From contig JANRJY010000080.1 in NCBI GenBank assembly GCA_033763735.1, positions 16,913 to 80,912 on the forward strand: a stretch of 64,000 bases of DNA. Direction: 5' to 3'. The position numbers and the translations under genes are program-made. How positions within the stretch are numbered: the stretch's first letter is position 1; each line of letters begins with the position of its first letter. The DNA comes from JANRJY01 sp033763735 (GTDB lineage: Bacteria > Bacteroidota > Bacteroidia > Cytophagales > UBA9547). Under the pieces are notes generated by a model. That model did not search any database. It was not told the origin of the DNA and worked only from the letters and a program-made list of their open reading frames with translations. Shown piece by piece: positions 36,975-45,230 of the stretch.

Positions 36975-38600
36975 TTACCAATTTTCATATTTCACTACCC
37001 AAACATGTTTTGCAGGTCTTTTTGAAGGATTTTTCATTTCTTCAGGAAACTCTACATACATGCCATCAACTGGGTTGTCGTAAGAAAGGAGTGGTTTGTT
37101 GTATCCTAATAAATAGGCCTTTGTTTCCCATTTTGGGTGTGCCATTCTTAACGTAATATTGCCTGTTTTTGGCCATTCAAATAAAAAGGCATAGGTATAT
37201 TTACCATCTTTTGTAGTAGTATACCACACATTGTCTCCTGTATTCGATGGGTCCGAAGATTCTTTGGTAGCTCTTGTTCCGTATATTGCTTCTCCATTGG
37301 TTTTAAGCCAATCACCCATTTCGTTAAATCTTGAAATCTGATTTTGTGGAATATTTCCTTCACCATCTGGACATACCATTAACATCAAATTGCCATTTCG
37401 AGCTACAATTCTTACGAGCATCTTTATCAATTCTGAGGGAGAGAGCATAGTAGAATCATTATCAGCCCAATAGTATCCATATGAGCCTCCTAATGGACGA
37501 TTTTCTTCCCAATAGTGTTCCTTATTTTCAATAATTACATGAAATTCACTGGTGTAAAAGTCGCCATGTTTTTCTCTCGAATCGGTGCCTAATCTATCGT
37601 TTACAGCTACTTCTTTTTTACCTTCGTTTTTGTTATAGAAATATGAAGTTATAATATCATTCCCATTATTTTTTGAAGTATTAAACCATTCTGCGTCATA
37701 CCACAAAATATCAGGATTGTACTTATCTATTACCTCTTTCATATAAGGCACATAATAATCATTGATGTAATTATTTACTGCAATTTTGCCGGAAATCATT
37801 CTGTTATGCTTTTTGGAATCAAATTTTAAGTATCCGCTCATATCATCTTTAGGGTCGTTTGCAGCTTTTGTAGTACGAAGCAAAATCGAATTGTTGTTGA
37901 TGATAGGATATTCAAACTCATAGTTGCAATTGTAGAAGCCATATTTAAGCCCTTGTTTTTGAAAAGCACCATACATTTCGCCAAGCAAATCCCTGTAAGG
38001 AGGCATATCTACCGCATCACGATGGGAATAGCTATTATTCCATATACAATAACCATCCATATGTTTTGCAAATGGAATTACATATTTAGCTCCCCATTTC
38101 TTGCATTGAAGGGCAAACGTGTCGGAATTGAATTTGTTGGCTTTAAATAAAGGAATAAAGTCATCCCGTTCAAAATCAGCACCCCAATACTTTTTATGGT
38201 ATTCTACTACTTTTGGATTCTCGTACATGTATCCCAAATAGGTGTCAGGATAATAATTGCCATGGTAGCCTCGAGCGCCATAACCTGCTGGCGACCATAA
38301 ACCCCAATCGAGGAAAATGCCAAACTTGGCATCTTTGAACCACTCGGGTAGTCTGTGCTTATCAATTTTGCTGAAATCAGGTTTATATGGACTTTTATTA
38401 ATCAAATCTTTCATATCTTTTTCTGCAACTCGAGCTTTCCGCATCTGCTCACTCGAATACATTTTAGACAATTCTTCAATTGAATATTTGTAAATAAATG
38501 GTTTGAAATCTTTTGGCCTCGTAGGTTGTATTTCTTGCGAAAAAATAGGTGTAAACAAAGTCGAAATGAAATAACAGCCCACAAATAATATTTTTCTCAT
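36975..38600 (-). CDS. GH29-like glycosidase (alpha-L-fucosidase family) with altered substrate site
   Basis: A 541-residue exported protein (signal peptide 1-21). The GH29 catalytic barrel spans about 85-430 with nucleophile candidate Asp302 (NPDILWYDAEW). Two otherwise conserved fucose-binding residues are changed: the family 'GIFIHWG' motif reads GIFLDWG (Asp98 for His) and 'AKHHDG' reads AKHMDG (Met181 for the second His). 'KKWGAKYVIPFAKHMDGYCIW' is otherwise typical. A C-terminal beta-sandwich follows. It may hydrolyse a sugar other than L-fucose. The -7 box TAATTTTG (minus strand, 38625-38632) and a 9-bp inverted repeat lie upstream, shared with the divergent AraC gene. Confidence 0.82.
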   Translation of the reverse strand: MRKILFVGCYFISTLFTPIFSQEIQPTRPKDFKPFIYKYSIEELSKMYSSEQMRKARVAEKDMKDLINKSPYKPDFSKIDKHRLPEWFKDAKFGIFLDWGLWSPAGYGARGYHGNYYPDTYLGYMYENPKVVEYHKKYWGADFERDDFIPLFKANKFNSDTFALQCKKWGAKYVIPFAKHMDGYCIWNNSYSHRDAVDMPPYRDLLGEMYGAFQKQGLKYGFYNCNYEFEYPIINNNSILLRTTKAANDPKDDMSGYLKFDSKKHNRMISGKIAVNNYINDYYVPYMKEVIDKYNPDILWYDAEWFNTSKNNGNDIITSYFYNKNEGKKEVAVNDRLGTDSREKHGDFYTSEFHVIIENKEHYWEENRPLGGSYGYYWADNDSTMLSPSELIKMLVRIVARNGNLMLMVCPDGEGNIPQNQISRFNEMGDWLKTNGEAIYGTRATKESSDPSNTGDNVWYTTTKDGKYTYAFLFEWPKTGNITLRMAHPKWETKAYLLGYNKPLLSYDNPVDGMYVEFPEEMKNPSKRPAKHVWVVKYENW

Positions 38601-38624
38601 AAAATCTGAATTTTAGTATGGAAG

Positions 38625-38632
38625 CAAAATTA
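38625..38632 (-). promoter_or_regulatory. -7 promoter box TAATTTTG for the GH29 gene
   Basis: Read on the minus strand this is an exact TAnnTTTG match, 25 bases upstream of the GH29 ATG at 38600. The inverted repeat at 38654-38678 lies just upstream of it. Confidence 0.45.
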
Positions 38633-38653
38633 AATTTAAAAATATTTGAATAC

Positions 38654-38678
38654 TATAACAATATTTGCAATTGTTATA
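38654..38678. promoter_or_regulatory. perfect 9-bp inverted repeat, candidate operator between GH29 and AraC genes
   Basis: TATAACAAT at 38654-38662 and its exact reverse complement ATTGTTATA at 38670-38678 flank a 7-nt spacer. The repeat sits between the divergent GH29 and AraC genes. It overlaps a likely AraC-gene -7 box (AATATTTG, 7 of 8 matches, 38660-38667), so bound protein would block araC transcription while sitting about 34 bases above the GH29 -7 box. Confidence 0.5.
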
Positions 38679-38697
38679 ACATAATTTTCGCTTTCAA

Positions 38698-39570
38698 ATG
38701 ATTAAAGAACAAGTAATCGTTCATGCCAATGAATCATTTCATACAAAACTGGAAATTAAGCCTTATTTTGACGTCCCACTTCATTCCCATCCTTTTTACG
38801 AAATTATTTATATAGCCAAAGGAGATGGCATATGTTACACCCTTGGAAATGAGATGCCTTTCGCTTCAGGAGACCTATTTATGTGGGGACCTAATCTTGT
38901 TCATACACTCAAATGTCCGGAAGCTTATTATACAAATGAACAGCCAAATGCTACTGAAGTGTATGTAATTCATTTTGACCAAAATAATTTTTGCAACATA
39001 TTGGCAATGTTTCCTGAAAGTAAAGATTTACAAGATCTCTGGAAAGAATCAAATCAAGGAATTATGGTAAAATCTGCAAATCAAACGCTTATTGATGGGT
39101 TGATAAATCAAATAGTTGAAGCAAAAGGAATTGAAAAACTTGTATTATTAATCCAAATTTCATCCATTATCTTAAAAAGCAATTATATTAAAATTCTAAA
39201 TAATAACCCCATCGAAAACAATGAAAATCCTGTTAAAAGTTATAAACCGGCTGATAAAATGGAATTGATTTATGAGTATCTTACCAATAATTACAAATTA
39301 CAAATTACGCTTACATTGTTAGCAAACATGGTACATATGAGTCCGTCAGCCTTTTGCAGAAAATTCAAATCGCATTACTTAAAAAATTACATTCAAGTAT
39401 TGCACGAAATACGATTGGGACATGCTAAGCGGATGTTTATGAATGGTCATTCAAATATTGCAGAAGTTGGTTATAAGGTTGGATACAATTCTGCTTCATA
39501 TTTTAGTGAAACGTTCAAACGGTACAACAAAATTTCACCAAATGAATTTATCAACCTTCAAAATACATAA
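38698..39570 (+). CDS. AraC-family transcriptional regulator with cupin sensor domain
   Basis: A 290-residue regulator. The N-terminal cupin sensor (about 1-110, 'HSHPFYEIIYIAKGDGICY') is followed by two helix-turn-helix motifs in the C-terminus ('LTLLANMVHMSPSAFCRKFKSHY' and 'NIAEVGYKVGYNSASYFSETFKRYNKISPNEF'). Divergent from the GH29 gene across a 97-base region with a perfect inverted repeat, so it most likely controls that gene in response to a sugar. Its end overlaps the next small membrane gene by 29 bases. Confidence 0.9.
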   Translation: MIKEQVIVHANESFHTKLEIKPYFDVPLHSHPFYEIIYIAKGDGICYTLGNEMPFASGDLFMWGPNLVHTLKCPEAYYTNEQPNATEVYVIHFDQNNFCNILAMFPESKDLQDLWKESNQGIMVKSANQTLIDGLINQIVEAKGIEKLVLLIQISSIILKSNYIKILNNNPIENNENPVKSYKPADKMELIYEYLTNNYKLQITLTLLANMVHMSPSAFCRKFKSHYLKNYIQVLHEIRLGHAKRMFMNGHSNIAEVGYKVGYNSASYFSETFKRYNKISPNEFINLQNT

Positions 39571-39928
39571 AATTTTTGCAATATTTTTTTTAGGTACAGG
39601 AGTTTTTGCCCTAATTGGTTCAATATATACCTGGGGTGAAGGACCGATTTACTATCAAGTGCAATTTGAAAAAGTTTGGCTTCCCTTGGCAGACCTAATA
39701 GTAACAGGCCCTTTGTCAATAATATCCGTAATAGGATTATGGAAACAAAAAAAATGGGGACTTATAGCTGGATTAGTTACCTCCGGTGTTTATATTTTGG
39801 GTTCAGTAATGGTATACATTCAAATAATATGGACTGGACCTCCTTATAAATTGCAATTAGTAATCCCTTCCCTATTTGGAACAGCTATTGCCTTAAGCTA
39901 TATTTATTGGAGGAAAAGCAATTTGTAA
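39542..39928 (+). CDS. small membrane protein, function unknown
   Basis: A 128-residue protein with four predicted membrane helices (IFAIFFLGTGVFALIGSIY, VWLPLADLIVTGPLSIISVIG, WGLIAGLVTSGVYILGSVMVY and LVIPSLFGTAIALSYIYW). The ATG at 39542 is chosen because longer frames read into AraC-coding sequence without family features. It overlaps the AraC gene end by 29 bases, so is probably translated by coupling. No family recognised. Confidence 0.6.
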   Translation: MNLSTFKIHKIFAIFFLGTGVFALIGSIYTWGEGPIYYQVQFEKVWLPLADLIVTGPLSIISVIGLWKQKKWGLIAGLVTSGVYILGSVMVYIQIIWTGPPYKLQLVIPSLFGTAIALSYIYWRKSNL

Positions 39929-39933
39929 ATTAC

Positions 39934-40686
39934 TCATCCAAAATGTCCACGAACATAATTTAATGTGCGCTCGTTAGAAGGATTTTCAAAAAGTTTTTGG
40001 GTTACATCAAATTCTACAAGCTCACCCATATAAAAAAATGCAGTTTTTGCACTAATGCGAGTTGCTTGTTGCATATTGTGCGTAACGATTACAATAGTGA
40101 AGTCTTTAACCAATTCTTTCACCAATTCTTCTACTTTAGCCGTTGAGATAGGATCTAATGCTGAAGTTGGCTCATCCATTAAAATTATTTCTGGATTGAT
40201 GGCAATTGTCCTTGCAATACAAAGGCGTTGTTGTTGACCACCTGAAAGTGCTGTAGCTGATTTGTTCAAATCTTCCTTAACCTCATCCCAAAGAGCAGCC
40301 TTTTTTAACGAATCCTCAACTTTGTCTTTAATTGCAGTTCTATTATTTTCACCATTAACCCTAAGTCCGTATGCTACATTTTCAAATATCGATTTGTGAA
40401 ATGGAGTTGGTTTCTGGAACACCATCCCTACTTTTTTGCGCAATTCGTTTACATCAGTTCCTTTGTCATAAATATCTTTATTGTCGATAATTACTTTGCC
40501 GTCAATTTTGGTATCTTTAATTAGGTCGTTCATCCTATTATAGCAACGCAACAATGTAGATTTACCACAACCGGATGGACCAATAAAAGCAGTCACTGAA
40601 TTTTTATCAATATTTACATTAATATTTTTCAATGCATGGTTTTTGCCATAATAAAGGTTCAGGTTTTGAGTATCAATAGCAGCCAT
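39934..40686 (-). CDS. pstB: phosphate ABC transporter ATP-binding protein
   Basis: A 250-residue ABC ATPase: Walker A GPSGCGKST, signature LSGGQQQR and Walker B 'IILMDEPTSALDP'. 'MVFQKPTPFHKSIFENVAYG' and 'FLEFDVTQKLF' (approximate) are PstB-specific. It drives phosphate uptake through PstCA. It is the last gene of pstSCAB here. phoU, which often follows pstB, is not next to it: the adjacent gene is the convergent membrane protein, five bases away. Confidence 0.96.
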   Translation of the reverse strand: MAAIDTQNLNLYYGKNHALKNINVNIDKNSVTAFIGPSGCGKSTLLRCYNRMNDLIKDTKIDGKVIIDNKDIYDKGTDVNELRKKVGMVFQKPTPFHKSIFENVAYGLRVNGENNRTAIKDKVEDSLKKAALWDEVKEDLNKSATALSGGQQQRLCIARTIAINPEIILMDEPTSALDPISTAKVEELVKELVKDFTIVIVTHNMQQATRISAKTAFFYMGELVEFDVTQKLFENPSNERTLNYVRGHFG

Positions 40687-40698
40687 AATGAATTTGGG

Positions 40699-41553
40699 TT
40701 AGCTTTTGTGTTTGGAAGCCGTAAGCTTACGAATTACACCCGCAATAAGATTTAAAGTTAAAATGATCATCAATAATACAAGTGCAGTGCCAAATGCAAT
40801 ATCCCTGGAGGCATTAAGGTCAATACCACTGGTTGACATTACGTATAGGTGATATGGTAAAGCCATCACAGGAGAATTCATTGAAATTATTACTTCGGGT
40901 AAATAATAGGCAACTACTGTAAATATAATTGGTGCCGTTTCTCCGGCTACTCTTCCTACACAAATTATTAAACCTGTAATAATGTTAGGTATTGCCATTG
41001 GCAATACCACTCTGAATATGGTGGTGAATTTAGATGCCCCTATGGCATAGCTTGCCAGTCGGTATGTATTATCAATTGTTTTGAGAGATTCTTCAGTTGT
41101 TCGAATAATTACAGGCAATATTAATACTGCTAATGTTAAGCAACCTGAAAGCAAACTGACACCAAAATGCATCCAGTTAACAAAAAGAGCTAATCCAAAC
41201 AGACCAAAAACTATGGAAGGCACTCCGGCAAGGTTGTTGGTCATCATGCCAACCAACTTTTTGAACCAATTATCTTCAGCATATTCATTGACATATATTC
41301 CAGACAAAATACCTGCAGGAAAAGCGATGGCGCAACTACCTCCAATTAGCATAAGTGTCCCAATGATGGCAGGATATATTCCTCCTTTCATCATCCCCTC
41401 TTCTGGATATTTTGAAATGAAATCCCAACTAATCTTTGTAAAACCATTGATAATAATGAAAAGCAAAATCAATGTAACTAAAGAAACCATCATTATTGAA
41501 ATGGCTGCAAAAGTTGTAAAAATGATTTTTTGATTCAATTGCTTTCTTTTCAT
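40699..41553 (-). CDS. pstA: phosphate ABC transporter permease
   Basis: A 284-residue inner-membrane permease of six helices. The binding-protein-dependent transport EAA-like loop reads 'TYRLASYAIGASKFTTIFRVVLPMAIPNII'. Typical PstA length. The start codon overlaps the pstC stop in an ATGA arrangement, and pstB begins 12 bases after its stop, so the operon is translationally coupled. Confidence 0.95.
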   Translation of the reverse strand: MKRKQLNQKIIFTTFAAISIMMVSLVTLILLFIIINGFTKISWDFISKYPEEGMMKGGIYPAIIGTLMLIGGSCAIAFPAGILSGIYVNEYAEDNWFKKLVGMMTNNLAGVPSIVFGLFGLALFVNWMHFGVSLLSGCLTLAVLILPVIIRTTEESLKTIDNTYRLASYAIGASKFTTIFRVVLPMAIPNIITGLIICVGRVAGETAPIIFTVVAYYLPEVIISMNSPVMALPYHLYVMSTSGIDLNASRDIAFGTALVLLMIILTLNLIAGVIRKLTASKHKS

Positions 41554-42734
41554 ATTTTCTTAACTGTAAAAAAGCCCGCAACCAGATTTAACAAAAAAGT
41601 AAATATGAACAAAATGCAACCAAGTATAAATAATGACTCATAATGCAAACCACCACTTGGAGCTTCACCTAACTCAGCAGCAATGGTAGCAGTAATAGTA
41701 CGCACGGGTTGAAGGAATGTAGTTGGCATCATAGCTGCATTACCGGTAACCATTAGCACTGCCATGGTTTCACCAAAAGCACGACCCATTCCTAATATAG
41801 TAGCTGAAATAATACCAGAACTTGCGTGAGGTACGATCACTCTTGATATCGTTTGCCAATGATTGGCCCCCAAGGCCAAACTTGCTGCTTTAAGTTCACC
41901 GGGAACTGAGGTAATCGCATCTTCAGAAAGAGAAATGATGGTAGGAAGAGAAATTATTGCAAGAATTACACTTCCTGCAAGGGCTGTCTCTCCTACATCT
42001 AGATTAAAAAGGCTTTTCAAAAAAGGTACCACAATGACTAAACCAAAAAAACCGTATACCACTGAAGGAATACCTGACAATAATTCAATGATAGTTCGAA
42101 AAAGATCTTTGGTAAAAGGACCAGCAATTTCGGACAAATAAATTGCGATTATCAGACCCAAAGGCAGTGCTAATATCATTGCACCTATACTTACCCAAAG
42201 ACTTCCCATTAATATTGGCAACGCCCCAAAACTAGGAATGGGGGTTGAATTAGGATACCAGTCTTGTCCAGCCAAAATATCTGTCATGGTAATATTATCT
42301 ATTGGCACCCTAGGAAGCTTAGAATCAAGATACTTGTCCGGAAATAATGCAATTACACCTGTGTTGGCTGTGATGTATTCTGCAATGCGTTGATTAAGAA
42401 ACTCATAATTTTCACCTAATTGCTCAGAGGTAAATTTGTATTCAACATCGGATAAAGTAAAAGTGTAAATTGAATCATAATTACCTCCAATTTGCTTCCA
42501 ATTAGAAATATCATTTGAGAAAATCAATTTAATATCTGAAGGTTTAATTTTTGTTACTGAATTGTGCTGGTTTACCACAATTGAATATCCTTCTTCAATT
42601 TGTTTTTTGGAGAAAATACCAGAACCTTCCTTAAATAAAAAGTAAATTATAAATAATACGATAACCGTTGAGAGTGTGCCACATATATAAATGACTCCCT
42701 CAAGTAGTTTTTCAACTAATTGTTTAAATTTCAC
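41550..42734 (-). CDS. pstC: phosphate ABC transporter permease with PstS-like periplasmic insert
   Basis: A 394-residue permease, about 80 residues longer than E. coli PstC. The extra sequence (about 40-165) lies between the first and second membrane helices, in the periplasm. It contains a stretch 'SDIKLIFSNDISNWKQIGG' that mirrors PstS 'EQLEGIFTGKINNWKEVGG' in this same operon, and a 'TANTGVIALFPDKYL' segment. The permease part has the coupling loop 'ELKAASLALGANHWQTISRVIVP'. It starts with GTG at 42734, sharing one base with the pstS stop. It forms the channel with PstA. Confidence 0.93.
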   Translation of the reverse strand: MKFKQLVEKLLEGVIYICGTLSTVIVLFIIYFLFKEGSGIFSKKQIEEGYSIVVNQHNSVTKIKPSDIKLIFSNDISNWKQIGGNYDSIYTFTLSDVEYKFTSEQLGENYEFLNQRIAEYITANTGVIALFPDKYLDSKLPRVPIDNITMTDILAGQDWYPNSTPIPSFGALPILMGSLWVSIGAMILALPLGLIIAIYLSEIAGPFTKDLFRTIIELLSGIPSVVYGFFGLVIVVPFLKSLFNLDVGETALAGSVILAIISLPTIISLSEDAITSVPGELKAASLALGANHWQTISRVIVPHASSGIISATILGMGRAFGETMAVLMVTGNAAMMPTTFLQPVRTITATIAAELGEAPSGGLHYESLFILGCILFIFTFLLNLVAGFFTVKKI

Positions 42735-43561
42735 TATTTTAGAGGGATATATCCTTTATGAGTAACTAATTTTTGTCCGTAAATCGACAATACAAAATCA
42801 ACAAATGGTTTTACTTTAGTTTCTGAAGCAGAAGCATACATAATATACAAAGGACGGGTTATAGGGTAAATACCTTTGAAGGCATTGTTGAAAGTAGGAG
42901 AAATATATTTTTGACCTCCGTCATACGACACTGAGACTGCTTTGACAATATTTTCAACATATGCAAGTCCTACATATCCAATAGCACCCTTATTTTGTCC
43001 TACAGCATATACAATTTGAGCAGTAGCAGATGTGGAAATGGCATCTTTTGCAAATTCCTTTTTGCCCATAACATGTTCTTTCATAAATTCAAAAGTACCT
43101 GAACTTGACTCTCTGGTATAGACGATAATTCTCATATCAGGACCACCAACTTCTTTCCAATTATTGATTTTACCTGTAAATATTCCTTCCAATTGTTCAC
43201 GAGTCAATTGTGAAACAGGGTTATCAGGATGTACAATAATGGATAAAGCATCAGAGGCAATTTGCAATACCTTCAATCCTGTTTTTTTCTCTTCAAACTT
43301 AAGCTTTTCTGCAAGTTTCAAATCTCTGGACGACATGGCCAAATCAACAGAACCATCAAGCAGTGCAGTGATACCAGTTCCGCTTCCTCCACCGGTTACA
43401 TTGATATCGGCTCCATTTCTTTTCATAAAAGCTTCAACCTGAAGTTGCATCATAGGCAGCATCGTATCACTTCCTTTGATTTTGATAGGTTGAGCATTAA
43501 TGTTAAAAATAATAATAGTTGATAATAAAACTCCTTTGATTGTAGAGAATATTGCATTCAT
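42734..43561 (-). CDS. pstS: periplasmic phosphate-binding protein
   Basis: A 275-residue exported binding protein. The signal peptide (1-23) precedes 'KIKGSDTMLPMMQ', 'TGGGSGTGITALLDGSVDLAMSSR' and 'YTRESSSGTFEFMKEHV', which coordinate phosphate. It captures phosphate for PstCAB. It is first in the operon; an imperfect hairpin (43584-43623) lies just upstream and may be part of the control region. No Pho box that I can recognise by E. coli criteria is present. Confidence 0.94.
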   Translation of the reverse strand: MNAIFSTIKGVLLSTIIIFNINAQPIKIKGSDTMLPMMQLQVEAFMKRNGADINVTGGGSGTGITALLDGSVDLAMSSRDLKLAEKLKFEEKKTGLKVLQIASDALSIIVHPDNPVSQLTREQLEGIFTGKINNWKEVGGPDMRIIVYTRESSSGTFEFMKEHVMGKKEFAKDAISTSATAQIVYAVGQNKGAIGYVGLAYVENIVKAVSVSYDGGQKYISPTFNNAFKGIYPITRPLYIMYASASETKVKPFVDFVLSIYGQKLVTHKGYIPLK

Positions 43562-43583
43562 AGGATTAAGGGTTGGTTAATTT

Positions 43584-43623
43584 TTTTTCACAAGATAATA
43601 TTTTTTATAATCTGTGTGAAAAA
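43584..43623. promoter_or_regulatory. imperfect inverted repeat upstream of the pst operon
   Basis: A 13-nt left arm (TTTTTCACAAGAT) pairs with a 14-nt right arm (ATCTGTGTGAAAAA) across a 13-nt AT-rich spacer, with a single one-base bulge. It is 23-62 bases upstream of the pstS ATG. It could be an operator or a 5' leader hairpin of the pst mRNA. Confidence 0.35.
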
Positions 43624-43805
43624 GCACTTAAATAATGTTTTTTTCAATCATTAATTCCACAAATTAAAATACTATTTATCCATATTTGAAATAGGATAGC
43701 AAAAACTTAACTTTTTGTTAACAATAGATACTTCAGAAAATCTGTAAAACTGTAATTGAAATTATATGTTGATAAATGCAAAAGAATGATTGCGACATTT
43801 GCAAT

Positions 43806-44324
43806 ATGAAACTGAAACAACTTTATTTATTGTTATTTGCAATATGTTTGGCCAGTTTTTCTATTAGTTGTAAAAGAGCAAAAACCACCCATTCAGTATC
43901 GAAATATTCAAATAAAAATGGAAAAGAACTCGAAACTGATGAATTGATTCAAAAAGCAAAAAAGCATATTGGTACCAAATATCGACTCGGAGGCAAAGAA
44001 CCGAATCAAGGCTTTGATTGCAGTGGATTTACATGTTATATGTTTGCAAAGTTCAATATTACCTTGCCTCCAACGGCAATATTGCAAGCTGAAACCGGAT
44101 GGGCTGTAAGTGCCAATGAAGCTGACAAAGGTGATTTGATTTTTTTTAAGGGTGAAAATGCAAGCTCAAGTAAAATTGGACATGTGGGTATTATTGTGTC
44201 GGACAAAGGGAAATATCCAATAGAATTTATTCATGCCAGTAGCAGTAAAGGTATAATGATAAGTTCTTTGAAAGAAAGTTATTTCCAGAAAAGATTTGTA
44301 AAAATCAGAAGGGTTCGATCGTAA
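43806..44324 (+). CDS. NlpC/P60 cysteine endopeptidase, lipoprotein
   Basis: A 172-residue NlpC/P60 protein from the ATG at 43806. The N-terminal lipoprotein signal ends at a Cys after 'LASFSIS' (Cys27). Catalytic Cys in 'GFDCSGFTCY' and His in 'IGHVGIIVS' are present. It cleaves D-Glu/meso-DAP bonds of peptidoglycan stem peptides. An upstream ATG at 43776 would put a 10-residue hydrophilic extension before the signal; a GACATTTGC box near 43794 also argues for 43806. Confidence 0.9.
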   Translation: MKLKQLYLLLFAICLASFSISCKRAKTTHSVSKYSNKNGKELETDELIQKAKKHIGTKYRLGGKEPNQGFDCSGFTCYMFAKFNITLPPTAILQAETGWAVSANEADKGDLIFFKGENASSSKIGHVGIIVSDKGKYPIEFIHASSSKGIMISSLKESYFQKRFVKIRRVRS

Positions 44325-44364
44325 TATTTGATAAAATGAATTGAATCATATACATTTGAACGAG

Positions 44365-44376
44365 TGATTTAAATCA
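44365..44376. promoter_or_regulatory. FNR-like palindrome TGAT-N4-ATCA before the Crp/Fnr gene
   Basis: TGATTTAAATCA is a perfect 12-bp palindrome 35 bases before the ATG at 44411. It resembles the FNR half-site TTGAT. A promoter-like TCTATTTG (44377-44384) lies immediately next to it, so binding should repress this promoter. This suggests negative autoregulation. Confidence 0.55.
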
Positions 44377-44410
44377 TCTATTTGAATGACCTTTTAAAAA
44401 CCTAAGACAT

Positions 44411-45115
44411 ATGAAAGGCACTTTCCCTGAATGTCAAAACTGCACTTGTAGAAAAGATTCACTATTTAATAATTGTGCTATTGATGAAATGGAAACTTTG
44501 ACAGCTAATAAAAGCTGTAATGTTTATAAAAAAGGACAAACCATATTTCATGAAGGAAACCGACCACATGGCGTTTATTGCATAAGTGAAGGCAAAGTTA
44601 AAATAAGTCGATTAGGCAGCGATGGCAAAGAACAGATTGTACGTTTGGCAAAACAAGGCGATACTTTAGGATATCGTTCTCTTATAGAAGGCTCAAAATA
44701 CACAGCTTCTGCTGTAGCACTTGATGATTCTAAAGTATGTTTCATATCCAGTGACGATTTCAACAAAATAGTGGATAATAATGCTAAAGTTGCCAATGAT
44801 TTGCTTAAATTAATAGCCAGAGCTTTAGGAGAAGCTGAAGACAAGTTGACCAATTTGGCATTAAAACCAGTTCGTGAACGGCTTGCAGAAGCATTGTTGC
44901 TATTACAACGTACTTATCAAACTGAAAACGAAAAGGAACCATTTTCGATTTCCATTTCCAGAGAAGATTTGGCAGCAATCGTAGGTACTGCAAAAGAAAC
45001 TGTAATAAGGAGCTTATCCGATTTAAAGGACGATGGTATCGTATCTGCTCAAGGAAGCACCATTACTATATTGAAACCCGAACAATTGTTAAAAATAAGT
45101 CACCTTTACGACTAG
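44411..45115 (+). CDS. Crp/Fnr-family transcriptional regulator
   Basis: A 234-residue regulator. Four cysteines lie near the N-terminus (Cys8, 11, 13, 22 in the segment CQNCTCRKD...NNC), a possible Fe-S or zinc site. The effector domain (about 30-140, 'QTIFHEGNRPHGVYCISEGKVK') is followed by an HTH ('SREDLAAIVGTAKETVIRSLSDLKDDG'). The recognition helix has Glu-Thr-Val-Ile-Arg where FNR has Glu-Thr-Ile-Ser-Arg. It probably senses oxygen, redox or NO, and acts on TGAY-N4-RTCA sites: one precedes its own gene and two more lie downstream (see findings). Confidence 0.9.
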   Translation: MKGTFPECQNCTCRKDSLFNNCAIDEMETLTANKSCNVYKKGQTIFHEGNRPHGVYCISEGKVKISRLGSDGKEQIVRLAKQGDTLGYRSLIEGSKYTASAVALDDSKVCFISSDDFNKIVDNNAKVANDLLKLIARALGEAEDKLTNLALKPVRERLAEALLLLQRTYQTENEKEPFSISISREDLAAIVGTAKETVIRSLSDLKDDGIVSAQGSTITILKPEQLLKISHLYD

Positions 45116-45143
45116 ATTATTTTTAATTAGTCATTGGGTTGTC

Positions 45144-45155
45144 TGACAATTGTCA
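45144..45155. promoter_or_regulatory. Crp/Fnr-type site TGAC-N4-GTCA upstream of the 45231 gene
   Basis: TGACAATTGTCA is a perfect 12-bp palindrome, centred at 45149.5, exactly 51.5 bases before the first base of the -7 box at 45201. This spacing corresponds to a class I activator position near -62. Confidence 0.6.
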
Positions 45156-45200
45156 ATATCTAATACAATAAGTGTCATTTTTTAATGTAATAGTCATATA

Positions 45201-45208
45201 TACATTTG
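45201..45208 (+). promoter_or_regulatory. -7 promoter box TACATTTG
   Basis: Exact TAnnTTTG match, 22 bases before the ATG at 45231. It pairs with the TGAC-N4-GTCA site upstream. Confidence 0.55.
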
Positions 45209-45230
45209 TGTATGATATTATATTTTAAAA

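Noticed and set aside
39443..39541. Longer start for the small membrane protein
   Set aside because: The extra 33 residues are a shadow of the AraC C-terminus in another frame.
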